From Veillonellaceae bacterium SB90 (GTDB lineage: Bacteria; Bacillota; Negativicutes; Selenomonadales; Selenomonadaceae), in assembly GCA_902364065.1 (NCBI GenBank), contig CABJCJ010000007.1:1-24506 (forward strand): a stretch of 24,506 nucleotides of DNA, read 5' to 3'. The translations under genes were made by a program, and so were the position numbers. Under the pieces are notes generated by a model. The model ran no database searches. It saw nothing but the letters and a program-made list of their open reading frames with translations, and had not been told where the DNA came from. Position 1 is the first letter of the stretch; every line of letters starts with the position of its first letter. Shown piece by piece: positions 8,779 to 17,488 of this stretch.

Positions 8779-8825
8779 TCGACTGCCCCCTTTCCAGACG
8801 TCCCATCCATAAATTCGTCAACAGT

Positions 8826-10604
8826 TCACCATTCATCCATTTCATGTTTGATCTTATTTACCTCATTCAATTCATCCAGATACGCCTTATTGCCAGCCTG
8901 CAGGTATTCATTGGCCCTGCGGCTGTGTTCCATATACAATGCGTTGAGCTCCGCTTTCTTGAGTACCTTGAGCGAGTCCTCATAAGCCTGGGTTTCCTCC
9001 CGTCCCCCGAGATTCTCGACGAGGGCGCGAGAAAGCTCTGCGGACGCTTCATCGCTCAAGCCGGCCGTCATGGCCTCATCCACGGGACGCCCCTCTGAAA
9101 GGCCCTGCTTCAAAAGCAGCAGGATTTCGCGCTGCACGGGGTCTGCCAGCTTCTCGAGCGTGAGGATTGTCTCCACGTGGGCGAGGACGGCAGGATCCTG
9201 CCAGGCCATGCGGATGACGATGCGTCCGGCCCGGCGCAGGGCATCGTCCTGCTGCACGACAGCCTGACGCACAGGGGCCTTCGTCTCCTTCGGCAGGACC
9301 TCCGGCCGATAGCGGGCCAGTTCGGCCTGCACGACGCCCTCATCGAGCATCAGGGCCTGTGCAAGCTTTTTTTCGTATTCACTGCGCTCAGCCGGCTTGC
9401 GGATGCCCGCGAGCACGGGCATCATGGCCTGCAGGGCCTGTACCTTCCCGGCCAGCGTATCGTAACGCATGTGAGAGAGCACGTAGTGCAGGCGGTACTC
9501 CACGAGCGGCATGGCCTTTTGCACGAGGACGCGAAAGGCCTCTGCGCCGTGCTTCCGTATGTATTCATCCGGATCCTTGCCATCCGGCACGACGATGACC
9601 CGGACCTCCGCTCCTGTATCGCGGACAATCGACAGGGCCCGTATCGTCGCATTCTGGCCGGCCTCATCGCTGTCGTAGCAGAAGCAGATCACCGGCGCAT
9701 AGCGCAGGAGCAGTTTGCTGTGTTCCGGCGTAAAGGCCGTTCCCAAAGAGGCGACAACGTTTTCGACGCCAGCGTCAAAAACAGAGATTGCATCCATGTA
9801 GCCCTCCACGACAATGGCGTATCCTTCGCGCTGGATGGCGCGGTGAGCGCGGTCCAGTCCGAACAGGATGCGCCGCTTGTTGAAGATCACGGTTTCCGGC
9901 GTATTCAAGTATTTCGGGGTCGAGTCATCGAGGACCCGGCCGCCGAATCCAACCACTCGCCCGCGTTCATCCGCAATCGGGATGATGACGCGGCCTCGGA
10001 ATCTGTCATAAAGGCCGTTGCCGTTACGACGCTCAGCCGCGAGGCCGCTTGCCAATAAAAATTCCTGCTTGATTCCACGCTTCAAGAAAGCCGTGGACAA
10101 CTTATCCCAGGCAAGTGGTGCAAAACCGAGTTGAAATTCCTCAATCGTCTCAGGACGGATGCCACGTTTCTTGAAATATGCCAATCCCGGTTCCCCGAGC
10201 CGCGTCATCGTCAGGCAATTGTGGAAGAAATCCCGCGCGAGCTCATTGACCTTGCGCAAATCCTTCCGCTCCCGTTCACGGGCCAATTCCTGCGGACTCT
10301 TGTGACGCTCCGGCAGGGGAATCCCCAGCTTTTCCGCCTGGAGCTTGATGGCTTCAAAGTACGATACGTTCTCGATCATCGAAAGGAATTTGAAGGCGTT
10401 GCCGCCCGCATGACAGCCAAAGCAGTAGAAGAAGCCCTTGTCGGGTACGACGGAGAACGATGGCGTATTTTCCTGATGGAACGGGCAGCAGCCCCAGTAG
10501 CGGTTGCCCTTGCGTTTCATGGGAACATATCCCTGTACGACGCTCAGGATATCCGTCTGGGCATTGACCCGTTCGACGAAATCGTCCATCTCCTCATTGC
10601 GCAT
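8826..10604 (-). CDS. dnaG: DNA primase
   Basis: Synthesises RNA primers for replication with the DnaB-type helicase. The N-terminal zinc finger is CHC2 type (Cys40, His43, Cys61, Cys64). The TOPRIM catalytic core carries VVEGYMDAIS and FCYDSDEAGQ. A C-terminal helicase-binding region follows. I placed the start at the ATG (MRNEEMDDF, 592 residues) because AAGGTGG lies five bases upstream. In-frame ATGs at 10646, 10631 and 10589 are alternatives: the first two lack a good ribosome site, and the last has GAGGAG directly abutting it. The order dgt-dnaG-rpoD is a familiar macromolecular-synthesis cluster. A terminator after dgt and a -10 just upstream suggest an independent dnaG-rpoD transcript. 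Confidence 0.96.
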   Translation of the reverse strand: MRNEEMDDFVERVNAQTDILSVVQGYVPMKRKGNRYWGCCPFHQENTPSFSVVPDKGFFYCFGCHAGGNAFKFLSMIENVSYFEAIKLQAEKLGIPLPERHKSPQELARERERKDLRKVNELARDFFHNCLTMTRLGEPGLAYFKKRGIRPETIEEFQLGFAPLAWDKLSTAFLKRGIKQEFLLASGLAAERRNGNGLYDRFRGRVIIPIADERGRVVGFGGRVLDDSTPKYLNTPETVIFNKRRILFGLDRAHRAIQREGYAIVVEGYMDAISVFDAGVENVVASLGTAFTPEHSKLLLRYAPVICFCYDSDEAGQNATIRALSIVRDTGAEVRVIVVPDGKDPDEYIRKHGAEAFRVLVQKAMPLVEYRLHYVLSHMRYDTLAGKVQALQAMMPVLAGIRKPAERSEYEKKLAQALMLDEGVVQAELARYRPEVLPKETKAPVRQAVVQQDDALRRAGRIVIRMAWQDPAVLAHVETILTLEKLADPVQREILLLLKQGLSEGRPVDEAMTAGLSDEASAELSRALVENLGGREETQAYEDSLKVLKKAELNALYMEHSRRANEYLQAGNKAYLDELNEVNKIKHEMDEW

Positions 10605-10672
10605 ACGATCCACCTTGCTGTATCCTTCCATTCTATTGGCATGCATCCTGTGCCGATTCTTCTGGCACTTGT

Positions 10673-10678
10673 AGTATA
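10673..10678 (-). promoter_or_regulatory. Candidate -10 of the dnaG-rpoD transcript
   Basis: TATACT on the minus strand, about 70 nt before the chosen dnaG start and just downstream of the dgt terminator. No good -35 is found at 16-18 bp. A small hairpin (GTGCC/GGCAC, 10650-10668) would form at the 5' end of the transcript. Confidence 0.4.
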
Positions 10679-10694
10679 TTCGCTACGATTGTCC

Positions 10695-10715
10695 AAAAAC
10701 CTGCCTGACGGCAAG
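10695..10715 (-). terminator. Short terminator after the dGTPase gene
   Basis: On the minus strand CTTGCC pairs with GGCAGG (one G-T pair) across a GTCA loop and is followed by TTTTT. The stem is only six base pairs, so termination may be partial. It lies about 45 nt after the dGTPase stop. Confidence 0.6.
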
Positions 10716-10759
10716 AAAGTTTTCAACCAATCGCGCAAACGGTTCATCCCCGGCCAGCC

Positions 10760-11767
10760 TCAGGAGCCCGCCTTCAGCACGCGGCCCACCGGCGGCACGA
10801 AGATTTCATTGAATCGCTGGACGGCATAACTGTCCGTCAGCCCCGCCACATAATCCGTCACGATCTGGCTGCGGCTCCACCGCTTCTCCCGCTGCCGGAA
10901 TTCTTCCGGCAGTACCTCGAAATGGTCGAGGAAATACGCGTAGAGCGCCCGCAGCACAAAGCCTGCCTGACGCCGCTCATCGGCCAGCGCCGGCGAGAGA
11001 TAGATATGCTCGAACATAAAGCTGCGGAAATGATCCATGACGTCCTGCACCCTGCGGGAGGGCCGGACATCCTTCAATTCCCGGGAATTCTCAATCATGT
11101 CTCCGACCATGCTCGTGATCATATGCGAAGTATCCGGCCCAAAGCAGTCGTAGACCTCCTGCGGCAAATCACCGTCCTTGAGCAATCCCGCGCGCAGGCT
11201 GTCGTCGTAATCGTGGCAGAGATACGCGATGCGGTCAGCCGTGCGCACGATGCGCCCTTCGAGTGTCTTGGGAAGATGCGGCCCCGTGTGATTGACGATT
11301 CCGTCCTTGACCTCATACGTCAGGTTGAGTCCACGGCCTCCCTTTTCGAGGAATTCCACGACGCGCAGGCTCTGCTCGTTGTGCGCAAAATGCCCCGTCA
11401 GTTCGTTCATGACGGCTTCACCGGCATGACCGAAGGGCGTATGGCCGACATCGTGCCCGAGCGCGATGGCTTCCGTCAGATCCTCATTGAGCCGCAGCCC
11501 TCTGGCAATGGTTCTCGATATCTGCGCCACTTCAAGGCTGTGTGTCATGCGCGTGCGATAGTGATCGCCGGCCACGATGTAGACCTGTGTCTTCCGCTTG
11601 AGGCGCCGGAATGACTTGGAATGCAGGATGCGGTCGCGGTCACGCTGGAACTTCGTGCGGAACTCACATTCCTCCATCGGCAGCTTGCGCTTCGCCGCCC
11701 TGCTTTTCGCCGCCTGCGGTGCCAGCAGCTGGTATTCCAGCTCTTCCGTCCGTTCTCGGATATTCAA
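10760..11767 (-). CDS. dgt: Deoxyguanosinetriphosphate triphosphohydrolase-like protein (HD domain)
   Basis: An HD-domain dNTPase that releases tripolyphosphate from dGTP or other dNTPs, usually allosterically. The metal-binding residues are clear: RTRMTHSLEV (His76), GHDVGHTPFGH (His105, Asp106) and a later TADRIAY Asp. The N-terminal FRTKFQRDRDRILHSKSFRRL segment is diagnostic of dGTPases. The open frame runs upstream to 12223 but is not coding there: it is rich in Arg, Pro and Cys and crosses the lptA-like gene on the other strand. I chose TTG (residues NIRERTEEL follow) because a full AGGAGGTG is nine bases upstream. This gives 335 residues, normal for the short dGTPase class. Substrate preference cannot be read from sequence. 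Confidence 0.93.
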   Translation of the reverse strand: MNIRERTEELEYQLLAPQAAKSRAAKRKLPMEECEFRTKFQRDRDRILHSKSFRRLKRKTQVYIVAGDHYRTRMTHSLEVAQISRTIARGLRLNEDLTEAIALGHDVGHTPFGHAGEAVMNELTGHFAHNEQSLRVVEFLEKGGRGLNLTYEVKDGIVNHTGPHLPKTLEGRIVRTADRIAYLCHDYDDSLRAGLLKDGDLPQEVYDCFGPDTSHMITSMVGDMIENSRELKDVRPSRRVQDVMDHFRSFMFEHIYLSPALADERRQAGFVLRALYAYFLDHFEVLPEEFRQREKRWSRSQIVTDYVAGLTDSYAVQRFNEIFVPPVGRVLKAGS

Positions 11768-11861
11768 GGCACATCCCACCTCCTGCCAATCAGCTTCTTG
11801 TCTTAACCATTTTGCGTGTACAGGAACCACAGAGACACGTCTCTTCAAGTTCCCGCTATCT

Positions 11862-11867
11862 ATTATA
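11862..11867 (-). promoter_or_regulatory. Candidate -10 of the dGTPase gene
   Basis: TATAAT on the minus strand, about 95 nt upstream of the TTG start, with no recognisable -35 at 17 bp. It lies in the divergent region shared with the lptA-like gene. Confidence 0.35.
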
Positions 11868-11923
11868 TTACGAGAAAGACTGCCCGATTTCCTGCCCCTA
11901 TTTCGTATCGCTTGCCCCCTATT

Positions 11924-11952
11924 TTGCAAAATAATCACGACTGGAGTAAAAT
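11924..11952 (+). promoter_or_regulatory. Promoter of the lptA-like gene
   Basis: TTGCAA (11924-11929), a 17-base spacer and TAAAAT (11947-11952) on the plus strand, about 37 nt upstream of the GTG start. Confidence 0.75.
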
Positions 11953-11988
11953 AGAAGTGTAAAATTGGACGATTATGAGGTGATTCCC

Positions 11989-12510
11989 GTGGGAAAAGGA
12001 AAAATATGCCTGCTCTTCTGCCTGGTCTTGCTGATTGCCCTGCACACCGGCACGCGCCCGGGGGCCGCGCAGACCCTGCAGGCACCGGGGCGCAGCCAGC
12101 CGGAGGCTGTATCAGCCGACCAGGTGAGCTATGATGAACAGACAGGCCGTTACGTCTGCCACGGCAACGTGCGCATCGATCTCGGCAGCCGCATGCTGCT
12201 GGCCAATGAAGCACAGCTGACAAGCAATCTGCGCACCATCTGGATGCAGGGCAATGCGCGCCTGGTTGAAAACGAGATCATCTTCAGCGGCGAGGCCATC
12301 TATGCCAGCCTTGACGACAGCCGTGCCTTCCTGTTCGGCCAGCGCTGTTCCATGAAGCGGCCGGGACTCTCCATCAGCAGCGATGCTGTGCAGTATCGCT
12401 GGGACGACCGCCTGGTCCTGTTTGACGGACACGTGCTCATGGTCGACGGCGATCAGGAAAAGGCCTGCACACATCTGGAATACGATCTTGAGAAGAACAA
12501 AGCTTCCTAA
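11989..12510 (+). CDS. OstA/LptA-like periplasmic LPS-transport protein
   Basis: A secreted protein of 173 residues. The N-terminus is a signal peptide: basic GKGK, a hydrophobic run LLFCLVLLIAL, then a likely cleavage after GAA. The mature part is beta-rich with the repeated OstA pattern, for example SADQVSYDEQTGRYVCHGNV and LLANEAQLTSNLRTIWMQGN. LptA proteins form a periplasmic bridge carrying lipopolysaccharide from the inner to the outer membrane. I chose the GTG start because TGAGGTGA lies five bases upstream; an in-frame TTG at 11965 lacks such a site. The gene stands alone, divergent from dgt and convergent with glyS, not beside lptB, lptC or kdsC. It could also be another member of the OstA-like superfamily, so no symbol is given. 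Confidence 0.85.
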   Translation: MGKGKICLLFCLVLLIALHTGTRPGAAQTLQAPGRSQPEAVSADQVSYDEQTGRYVCHGNVRIDLGSRMLLANEAQLTSNLRTIWMQGNARLVENEIIFSGEAIYASLDDSRAFLFGQRCSMKRPGLSISSDAVQYRWDDRLVLFDGHVLMVDGDQEKACTHLEYDLEKNKAS

Positions 12511-12545
12511 AAACAAAACGCACCACCTGAGAATACAGGAAAAAG

Positions 12546-12588
12546 AAAGGGCCTGGTATCCGGTTTTCATCGGATATCAGGTCCTTTT
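12546..12588. terminator. Bidirectional terminator between the lptA-like gene and glyS
   Basis: AAGGGCCTGGTATCCG pairs with CGGATATCAGGTCCTT, with two mismatches or wobbles. TTTTCC follows on the plus strand and TTTCTTTTTCC on the minus strand. It can serve both convergent genes. Confidence 0.85.
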
Positions 12589-12624
12589 CCTGTCATTGCC
12601 TGGTCCGGTATCGAGCCAGAGGCA

Positions 12625-14679
12625 TCAGGCCGTGACGATCTTGCTGAAATCAGCCACGCGCTTCACGAGTGCATCGATGCTTTTCAGCAGTCCCAGACGG
12701 TTGTCGCGGATTTTCTCATCCTTGTCCATGACCATGACGCCATCGAAGAAGGCATCGATGGGCTGCGAAAGCTGCGTGAAGGCTTCAAGGGCGCCGGCGT
12801 AATCCTCGGCCTGAAGCTTCTCGGCAGCAGCCTTATCAGCTTCCTCATAGGCCGCATAGAGTGCGCGTTCCTCGTCATTCTGGAAGAGCGCTGCATCCAC
12901 AACAGTCTGCCCGGCCTTCTTGGCCAGGTTGCCCACGCGCACGAATGCCTGGATATCCTTCTCCGCATCCTTGCCTGCCACGAATGCTTCCACAGCCACT
13001 GCACGCTGAGCGACGGCGTAGAGGTCATCGACATTGCTGAGCACGGCATCGAGCACGTCGTAGCGGACGGACTCGAGGACGTTCTTGAGGCGCAGGCGCA
13101 TGAAGTCTGCCACATCCTGCTGCATCTTTTCGCGAGCTGCCTCATCCGCAATGCCGTAGAGGTCCATCGACTTGCTGACGAGTGCAGAAAGGCTCAGATG
13201 ATATTTCGCTTCGATCATCATGTTGACGAGGCCGAGAGCCTGGCGGCGAAGGGCGAACGGATCCTGCGAGCCCGTCGGGATCTTGCCGAGGCTGAACGTG
13301 CCGACAATCGTATCGATCTTGTCAGCCGTACTCACGATGCGGCCGGCCGTCGTAGCGGGCTGGCTGTCACCGGCAAAGCGCGGCTTGTAATGCTCGTCGA
13401 TGGCGATGGCCACCTTCTCGCACTCGCCGTCAAGCTTTGCGTACTCGCGGCCCATGATGCCCTGCAGTTCGGTGAACTCCGTGACCATGCCCGTGACGAG
13501 ATCGGCTTTCGAGAGCAGTGCCGCGCGATGTGCGTGCTTGTGTGCCTTCTCATCGGCATGGAGTTCGTCGGCGATGAAGTCTGCGAGAACAGCCAGGCGC
13601 TCCGTCTTCTCGTACATCGTGCCGAGGCCCTGCTGGAAGACGACGGTCTTTAATTTGTCGCGATGCTCCTCGAGGCTCTTCTTGCGGTCTTCATCGAAGA
13701 AGAACTGGGCATCGGCCAGGCGGGCGCGCAGCACGCGCTCATTGCCGTGCTGAACCGTCTCGAGGTATTCCCTGCCGCCGTTGCGCACGGTGATGAAGAG
13801 CGGCAGCAGCTTGCCCTCGACCGTCTTGACCGGGAAGTAACGCTGATGGTCGCGCATCGGCGTGATGACAGCTTCCGGCGGCAGCTGCAGGTATTTTTCC
13901 TCGAATTTGCCGCAGAGGGCCGTCGGATACTCCACGAGATAGAGGACTTCTTCGAGCAGGTCTTCCGTAATCTCGGCCTGGCCGCCATTCGCCTTGGCGA
14001 CTTCCTCAATCTGCTCGCGGATCATAGCCTTGCGCTTATCCTGATCGACGATGATGAAGTTCTCCTCGCAGGCCGCTTCGTAGTCAGCGGCCGAATCAAT
14101 CGTGAAATCGCCCTGCGAGAGGAAGCGGTGGCCGCGGGACGTGCGGCCCGATTTGACGTTGGCGAGCTCAAACGGGATGACATCCTTGTCATAAAGGGCA
14201 ACGAACCAGCGGATCGGGCGGATGAACTTGAAGTCGAGGTCGCCCCAGCGCATGTTGTTCGGGAAGGAGAGGCCGCAGACGAGTTCCGGCAGCAGCGTCT
14301 CGAGGAGCTTTGCCGTCAGCTGGCCTTCCTCATGGACTTCCGCATAGACATAGCCGTCTTTGACGACGAGGTCTTCCGGCGCGACGTGCTGACCGCGGGC
14401 AAATCCCTGTGCAGCCTTCGTCGGCTTGCCGTCAGCATCAAAGGCAATCTTGACGGACGGGCCGCGGTTCTCGCTCGTGACATCTTCCTGTTTCTCCGCT
14501 AGGCCCTTGACGAGAAGTGCCGTGCGGCGCGGCGTACCGAGCGTGCGGATGGCATCAAAGGCGATGCGGTTCTCCTTGAATGCCTTTTCCGCATGTTCCT
14601 TGAGCTGGGCCAGGGTGCCCGGCATTACATGGGCCGGAATCTCTTCCGTGCCGATTTCAAATAACAGATCCTTAGCCAT
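12625..14679 (-). CDS. glyS: Glycyl-tRNA synthetase beta subunit
   Basis: Beta subunit of the bacterial alpha2beta2 glycyl-tRNA synthetase; it provides tRNA recognition. The N-terminus AKDLLFEIGTEEIPAHVMP is the family signature. The middle holds the HD-like region (SKADLVTGMVTEFTELQGIM and GRIVSTADKIDTIVGTF). The C-terminal part is the DALR-like anticodon-binding domain. The 684 residues are typical. The ATG starts two bases after the glyQ stop, with GGGGAG eight bases upstream. A GTG overlapping the glyQ TGA is in frame two codons earlier but too close to the ribosome site. Co-transcribed with glyQ under the glycine T-box; ends at the terminator shared with the lptA-like gene. Confidence 0.97.
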   Translation of the reverse strand: MAKDLLFEIGTEEIPAHVMPGTLAQLKEHAEKAFKENRIAFDAIRTLGTPRRTALLVKGLAEKQEDVTSENRGPSVKIAFDADGKPTKAAQGFARGQHVAPEDLVVKDGYVYAEVHEEGQLTAKLLETLLPELVCGLSFPNNMRWGDLDFKFIRPIRWFVALYDKDVIPFELANVKSGRTSRGHRFLSQGDFTIDSAADYEAACEENFIIVDQDKRKAMIREQIEEVAKANGGQAEITEDLLEEVLYLVEYPTALCGKFEEKYLQLPPEAVITPMRDHQRYFPVKTVEGKLLPLFITVRNGGREYLETVQHGNERVLRARLADAQFFFDEDRKKSLEEHRDKLKTVVFQQGLGTMYEKTERLAVLADFIADELHADEKAHKHAHRAALLSKADLVTGMVTEFTELQGIMGREYAKLDGECEKVAIAIDEHYKPRFAGDSQPATTAGRIVSTADKIDTIVGTFSLGKIPTGSQDPFALRRQALGLVNMMIEAKYHLSLSALVSKSMDLYGIADEAAREKMQQDVADFMRLRLKNVLESVRYDVLDAVLSNVDDLYAVAQRAVAVEAFVAGKDAEKDIQAFVRVGNLAKKAGQTVVDAALFQNDEERALYAAYEEADKAAAEKLQAEDYAGALEAFTQLSQPIDAFFDGVMVMDKDEKIRDNRLGLLKSIDALVKRVADFSKIVTA

Positions 14680-14681
14680 GC

Positions 14682-15560
14682 TCACTTCTCCCCTCTATGC
14701 AGCATCGGATAACCGAGCTCTTCACGCTGTTTCAGATAGCACTCGGCGCAAAGGCGCGCGAGCTTGCGGACGCGGCCGATGAAAGCGGCGCGCTGCGAAA
14801 CCGAGATGGCACCGCGGGCATCCAGCAGATTGAAGGTATGCGAGCATTTGAGCACGTAATCGTAAGCCGGATGGACGTAGCCTTTCTCGATGATACGCAC
14901 GGCTTCCTTCTCGTATTTGTCGAAGAGATCGAAGAGCAGGGCCTCATCGGAAAGGTCGAAGGCGTAGACCGACTGCTCGTACTCGTTCTGATGGAAGACA
15001 TCGCCATACGTGTAATCATCCGTCCACTGGATGTCGTAGACATTCTCGACGCCCTGGATGTACATGGCGAGACGCTCGAGGCCGTACGTGATCTCCGAAG
15101 CCACCGGACGCACATCCTGGCTGCCGACCTGCTGGAAATACGTGAACTGCGTGATTTCCATGCCGTCAAGCCATACTTCCCAGCCCAGGCCCCAGGCGCC
15201 GAGCGTCGGCGATTCCCAGTTATCCTCGACGAAGCGAATATCATGCTGCTTCGGGTCGATGCCGAGACGCTCAAGACTCTCTAAGTAGAGCTCCTGGATG
15301 TTGTCCGGCGACGGCTTCATGATGACCTGGAACTGATGATGCTGATACAGGCGGTTCGGATTATCGCCATAACGGCCATCGGCCGGACGGCGCGAAGGCT
15401 CGACATAAGCGACATGCCAGGGCTCCGGGCCCAGCACGCGCAGGAAGGTCGACGGATTCATCGTGCCGGCGCCCTTCTCCACATCGTACGGTTCTGCCAG
15501 AATGCAGCCCTGCTCCGACCAGAATTTCTGCAGGGCCAGGATGATTTCCTGAAATTTCAT
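14682..15560 (-). CDS. glyQ: Glycyl-tRNA synthetase alpha subunit
   Basis: Class II catalytic subunit that forms glycyl-adenylate. Recognisable conserved stretches are [18 protein letters not shown] at the N-terminus, the motif [38 protein letters not shown], and [18 protein letters not shown]. Length 292 is normal. AAGGAG lies eight bases before the ATG. First gene of the glyQ-glyS operon, behind a glycine T-box, so expression should respond to uncharged tRNA-Gly. Separate alpha and beta subunits are the usual arrangement in most bacteria. Confidence 0.98.
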   Translation of the reverse strand: MKFQEIILALQKFWSEQGCILAEPYDVEKGAGTMNPSTFLRVLGPEPWHVAYVEPSRRPADGRYGDNPNRLYQHHQFQVIMKPSPDNIQELYLESLERLGIDPKQHDIRFVEDNWESPTLGAWGLGWEVWLDGMEITQFTYFQQVGSQDVRPVASEITYGLERLAMYIQGVENVYDIQWTDDYTYGDVFHQNEYEQSVYAFDLSDEALLFDLFDKYEKEAVRIIEKGYVHPAYDYVLKCSHTFNLLDARGAISVSQRAAFIGRVRKLARLCAECYLKQREELGYPMLHRGEK

Positions 15561-15594
15561 GGGAACAACTCCTTTTCCAAATTGTTACAGAAAC

Positions 15595-15794
15595 AAAAAA
15601 GTCTCGTTCCTGCAACGTGACGTTACAGGGACGAGACTTGCATGACAAGTACCGCGGTTCCACCCTGATTGGTTTTCCCAGGGAAAACCCACCTCAAGCT
15701 ATGGGATTCTGCTCCGAAGTGCCTTTCGCCTCCCTGACGGCCTTGCACCATCGCCGTCTCGCTAGCTTTGAGGCTACTCTTCTTCATCATTGCT
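15595..15794 (-). promoter_or_regulatory. Compact T-box riboswitch leader of glyQS (glycine, GGC specifier)
   Basis: On the minus strand the core AGGGTGGAACCGCG (about 15653-15667) is followed by a terminator hairpin (arms in 15601-15637) and TTTTTT. The UGGA bulge pairs with a tRNA ending UCCA, as tRNA-Gly does. Stem I closes with GAAG/CTTC; AGTA lies on the 5' side and GAAAGGCA on the 3' side of the specifier loop, giving GGC. Total length of about 200 nt fits the compact glycine class. The specifier is assigned by eye. Confidence 0.93.
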
Positions 15795-15800
15795 ATTACG

Positions 15801-15829
15801 AGTTTAGCAAAAGGGCGTCCGCTTGTCAA
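15801..15829 (-). promoter_or_regulatory. Promoter of the glyQS T-box transcript
   Basis: TTGACA (15824-15829), 17 bases, then TAAACT (15801-15806) on the minus strand. The -35 begins two bases after the stop codon of ppx. Confidence 0.88.
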
Positions 15830-15831
15830 CC

Positions 15832-17364
15832 TCAGTCTTTGTGCCAGAGAATGATGAGCGGTTTGCCATATTCCTTCTTGAATTGCTTAGCATACGTTTT
15901 CATTTCAAAGTCCGCCGCACTATGCGAGGTACCTTTACCGCTGCGAACGGCCAGCACGACGCCCTCTTCGTCATTTGTGACGTCAAAGCCCGTGACGACG
16001 CCTTCATACGTCACATCGGCGGCTTCTGACAAAGCCAGCAGCAGGGAAAGCCTGCGCACGAGCTGCCAGTCTTCCTGCGTCAGCATCATCGCGTAGCGGT
16101 AGGAACGCATGATCTTGTTGCTGATACCGTGATGGAAGCCCGCGATGAAGGACGCGATGAGCTGTTCCTTCTGACGCATGCCATAGATTGGAGCATGCGC
16201 GATGATGAAGGCGGAATGGCGCGCGTGCTCATAGTAATTGATGGTCTTGCCCGAATCGTGCATCGAAGCGGCCACTTCGAGGAGTTCGCGCTCGCGCCTG
16301 CCTGCCTTGTGCAGCGGGCGCAGCTGGTCAAAGAGGCTGAGTGCGAGATCGCGCACGCGCGCCAGATGCTCCGGCTGGCACTCCGTCGTGCCGAGATAAT
16401 TCTTCACGCTGGCGCGCAGGATATCCTGTACGACAGGCCCCTGCCCGTACTTCTCTCCGTAGTATTCGTAGAAGACGCCTTCGCGCAGGCCGCAGCCGGA
16501 GACGATGAGATCGCGTCCCCCGGCAAACCCCACGAGGCAGCGGATGATGAGCGCGCCAGCCACGATGATATCGGCTCGCTCCGTCGAAAGACCGCGCATG
16601 CGACGGCGGTTTGCAAGGCTCGATTTGATGATGGCATTGTAATTGTCGTCAAAGCGCTTGCGCGGGATGATGTAATTATGGATACGGGCCAGCTGGTAAT
16701 TCGTGTGGGCCTGGTCCATCTTGGCGAGGTTTCGCACGGTGCCGCCCACGCCGATGATGGGAAGATTCACGCCCTTGGCCCAGGGGATCATCGTCTCATA
16801 CTTTTCCTGGATGAAACTCTTGCAGCGGTCGAGAGCCGCCGTGGTCACCTTGTCCGACAGATTGAAGGCATCGGTGACCGTTACGGCGCCAATGGGTACG
16901 GATACGGATTCCACGATCTTGCGGTGCTCGACCAGCGAGACTTCGATGGAAGCACCGCCGAGGTCAAACTGCAGGTAATGGTCCTCGGCAATCGTATTGA
17001 CCACGCCGAGATAGCCGAGATACGCCTCGCGCTCGCCCGAAATGACCGTGACCTCGATGCCCGTCTCGCGCTTGATGCGCTCGATGAAGGCCGGGCCGTC
17101 CTTGGCATTGCGGGCAGCAGCCGTCGCCACGGCGATGCATTTCGTGATCTTCATGACCTCCATCATGTGGCGGTAGACCTTGAGGCATTCCATCGCCCGC
17201 TTGACACCGGCAGGATTGAGCTTCCCCGTCTCTGACATCCCGCGTCCCAGGCGGATGGCTTCTTTCTGCTGATATTCCAGGCGATAGGAATGATTCTCCG
17301 CAATCTGCATGATGATAAAGCGGATTGAATTGGATCCCATATCGATGATTGCCACTCTCTCCAT
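15832..17364 (-). CDS. ppx: Exopolyphosphatase / Ppx-GppA phosphatase with C-terminal HD domain
   Basis: A 510-residue ASKHA-fold phosphatase that removes terminal phosphate from polyphosphate and, in some members, from pppGpp. All motifs look intact: IIDMGSNSIRF (6-16), ATAAARNA (80-87), the catalytic-Glu segment ISGEREAYLG (108-117), FDLGGASIEVS (133-143) and IGVGGTVRNLA (204-214). The C-terminal HD-type domain has SMHDSGK (His369, Asp370), ARHSAF and GFHHG, then an acidic SEAAD. The start is the internal ATG, with AAGGGG six bases upstream; seven extra residues are possible with the upstream start. It is divergent from a second Ppx-like gene and ppk. Substrate choice between polyphosphate and pppGpp cannot be settled by sequence; the ppk neighbour favours polyphosphate. 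Confidence 0.93.
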   Translation of the reverse strand: MERVAIIDMGSNSIRFIIMQIAENHSYRLEYQQKEAIRLGRGMSETGKLNPAGVKRAMECLKVYRHMMEVMKITKCIAVATAAARNAKDGPAFIERIKRETGIEVTVISGEREAYLGYLGVVNTIAEDHYLQFDLGGASIEVSLVEHRKIVESVSVPIGAVTVTDAFNLSDKVTTAALDRCKSFIQEKYETMIPWAKGVNLPIIGVGGTVRNLAKMDQAHTNYQLARIHNYIIPRKRFDDNYNAIIKSSLANRRRMRGLSTERADIIVAGALIIRCLVGFAGGRDLIVSGCGLREGVFYEYYGEKYGQGPVVQDILRASVKNYLGTTECQPEHLARVRDLALSLFDQLRPLHKAGRRERELLEVAASMHDSGKTINYYEHARHSAFIIAHAPIYGMRQKEQLIASFIAGFHHGISNKIMRSYRYAMMLTQEDWQLVRRLSLLLALSEAADVTYEGVVTGFDVTNDEEGVVLAVRSGKGTSHSAADFEMKTYAKQFKKEYGKPLIILWHKD

Positions 17365-17401
17365 AAAAATCCCCTTCCTGACCATAACTCTCTTTCCTTT
17401 C

Positions 17402-17430
17402 AGTATATCAATTCACAAGACCCGCTTCAA
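17402..17430 (-). promoter_or_regulatory. Promoter of ppx
   Basis: TTGAAG (17425-17430), 17 bases, TATACT (17402-17407) on the minus strand, with a TGn extended -10. About 38 nt upstream of the chosen ppx start. Confidence 0.8.
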
Positions 17431-17488
17431 GATTAGAAATGCACGGTCCATCTTTCCCTTCATGGATTCGAACAATTGTCTGCGGATA

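Noticed and set aside
11768..12223. N-terminal extension of the dGTPase frame
   Set aside because: Cys/Arg/Pro-rich, crosses the divergent promoter region and the lptA-like gene, and lies upstream of the strong ribosome site.
13663..14502. Plus-strand open frame of 279 codons opposite glyS
   Set aside because: Antisense to a conserved synthetase subunit; no start signal or domain.
16129..17235. Plus-strand open frame of 368 codons opposite ppx
   Set aside because: Antisense to ppx, whose motifs are all intact; composition biased as in other shadows.
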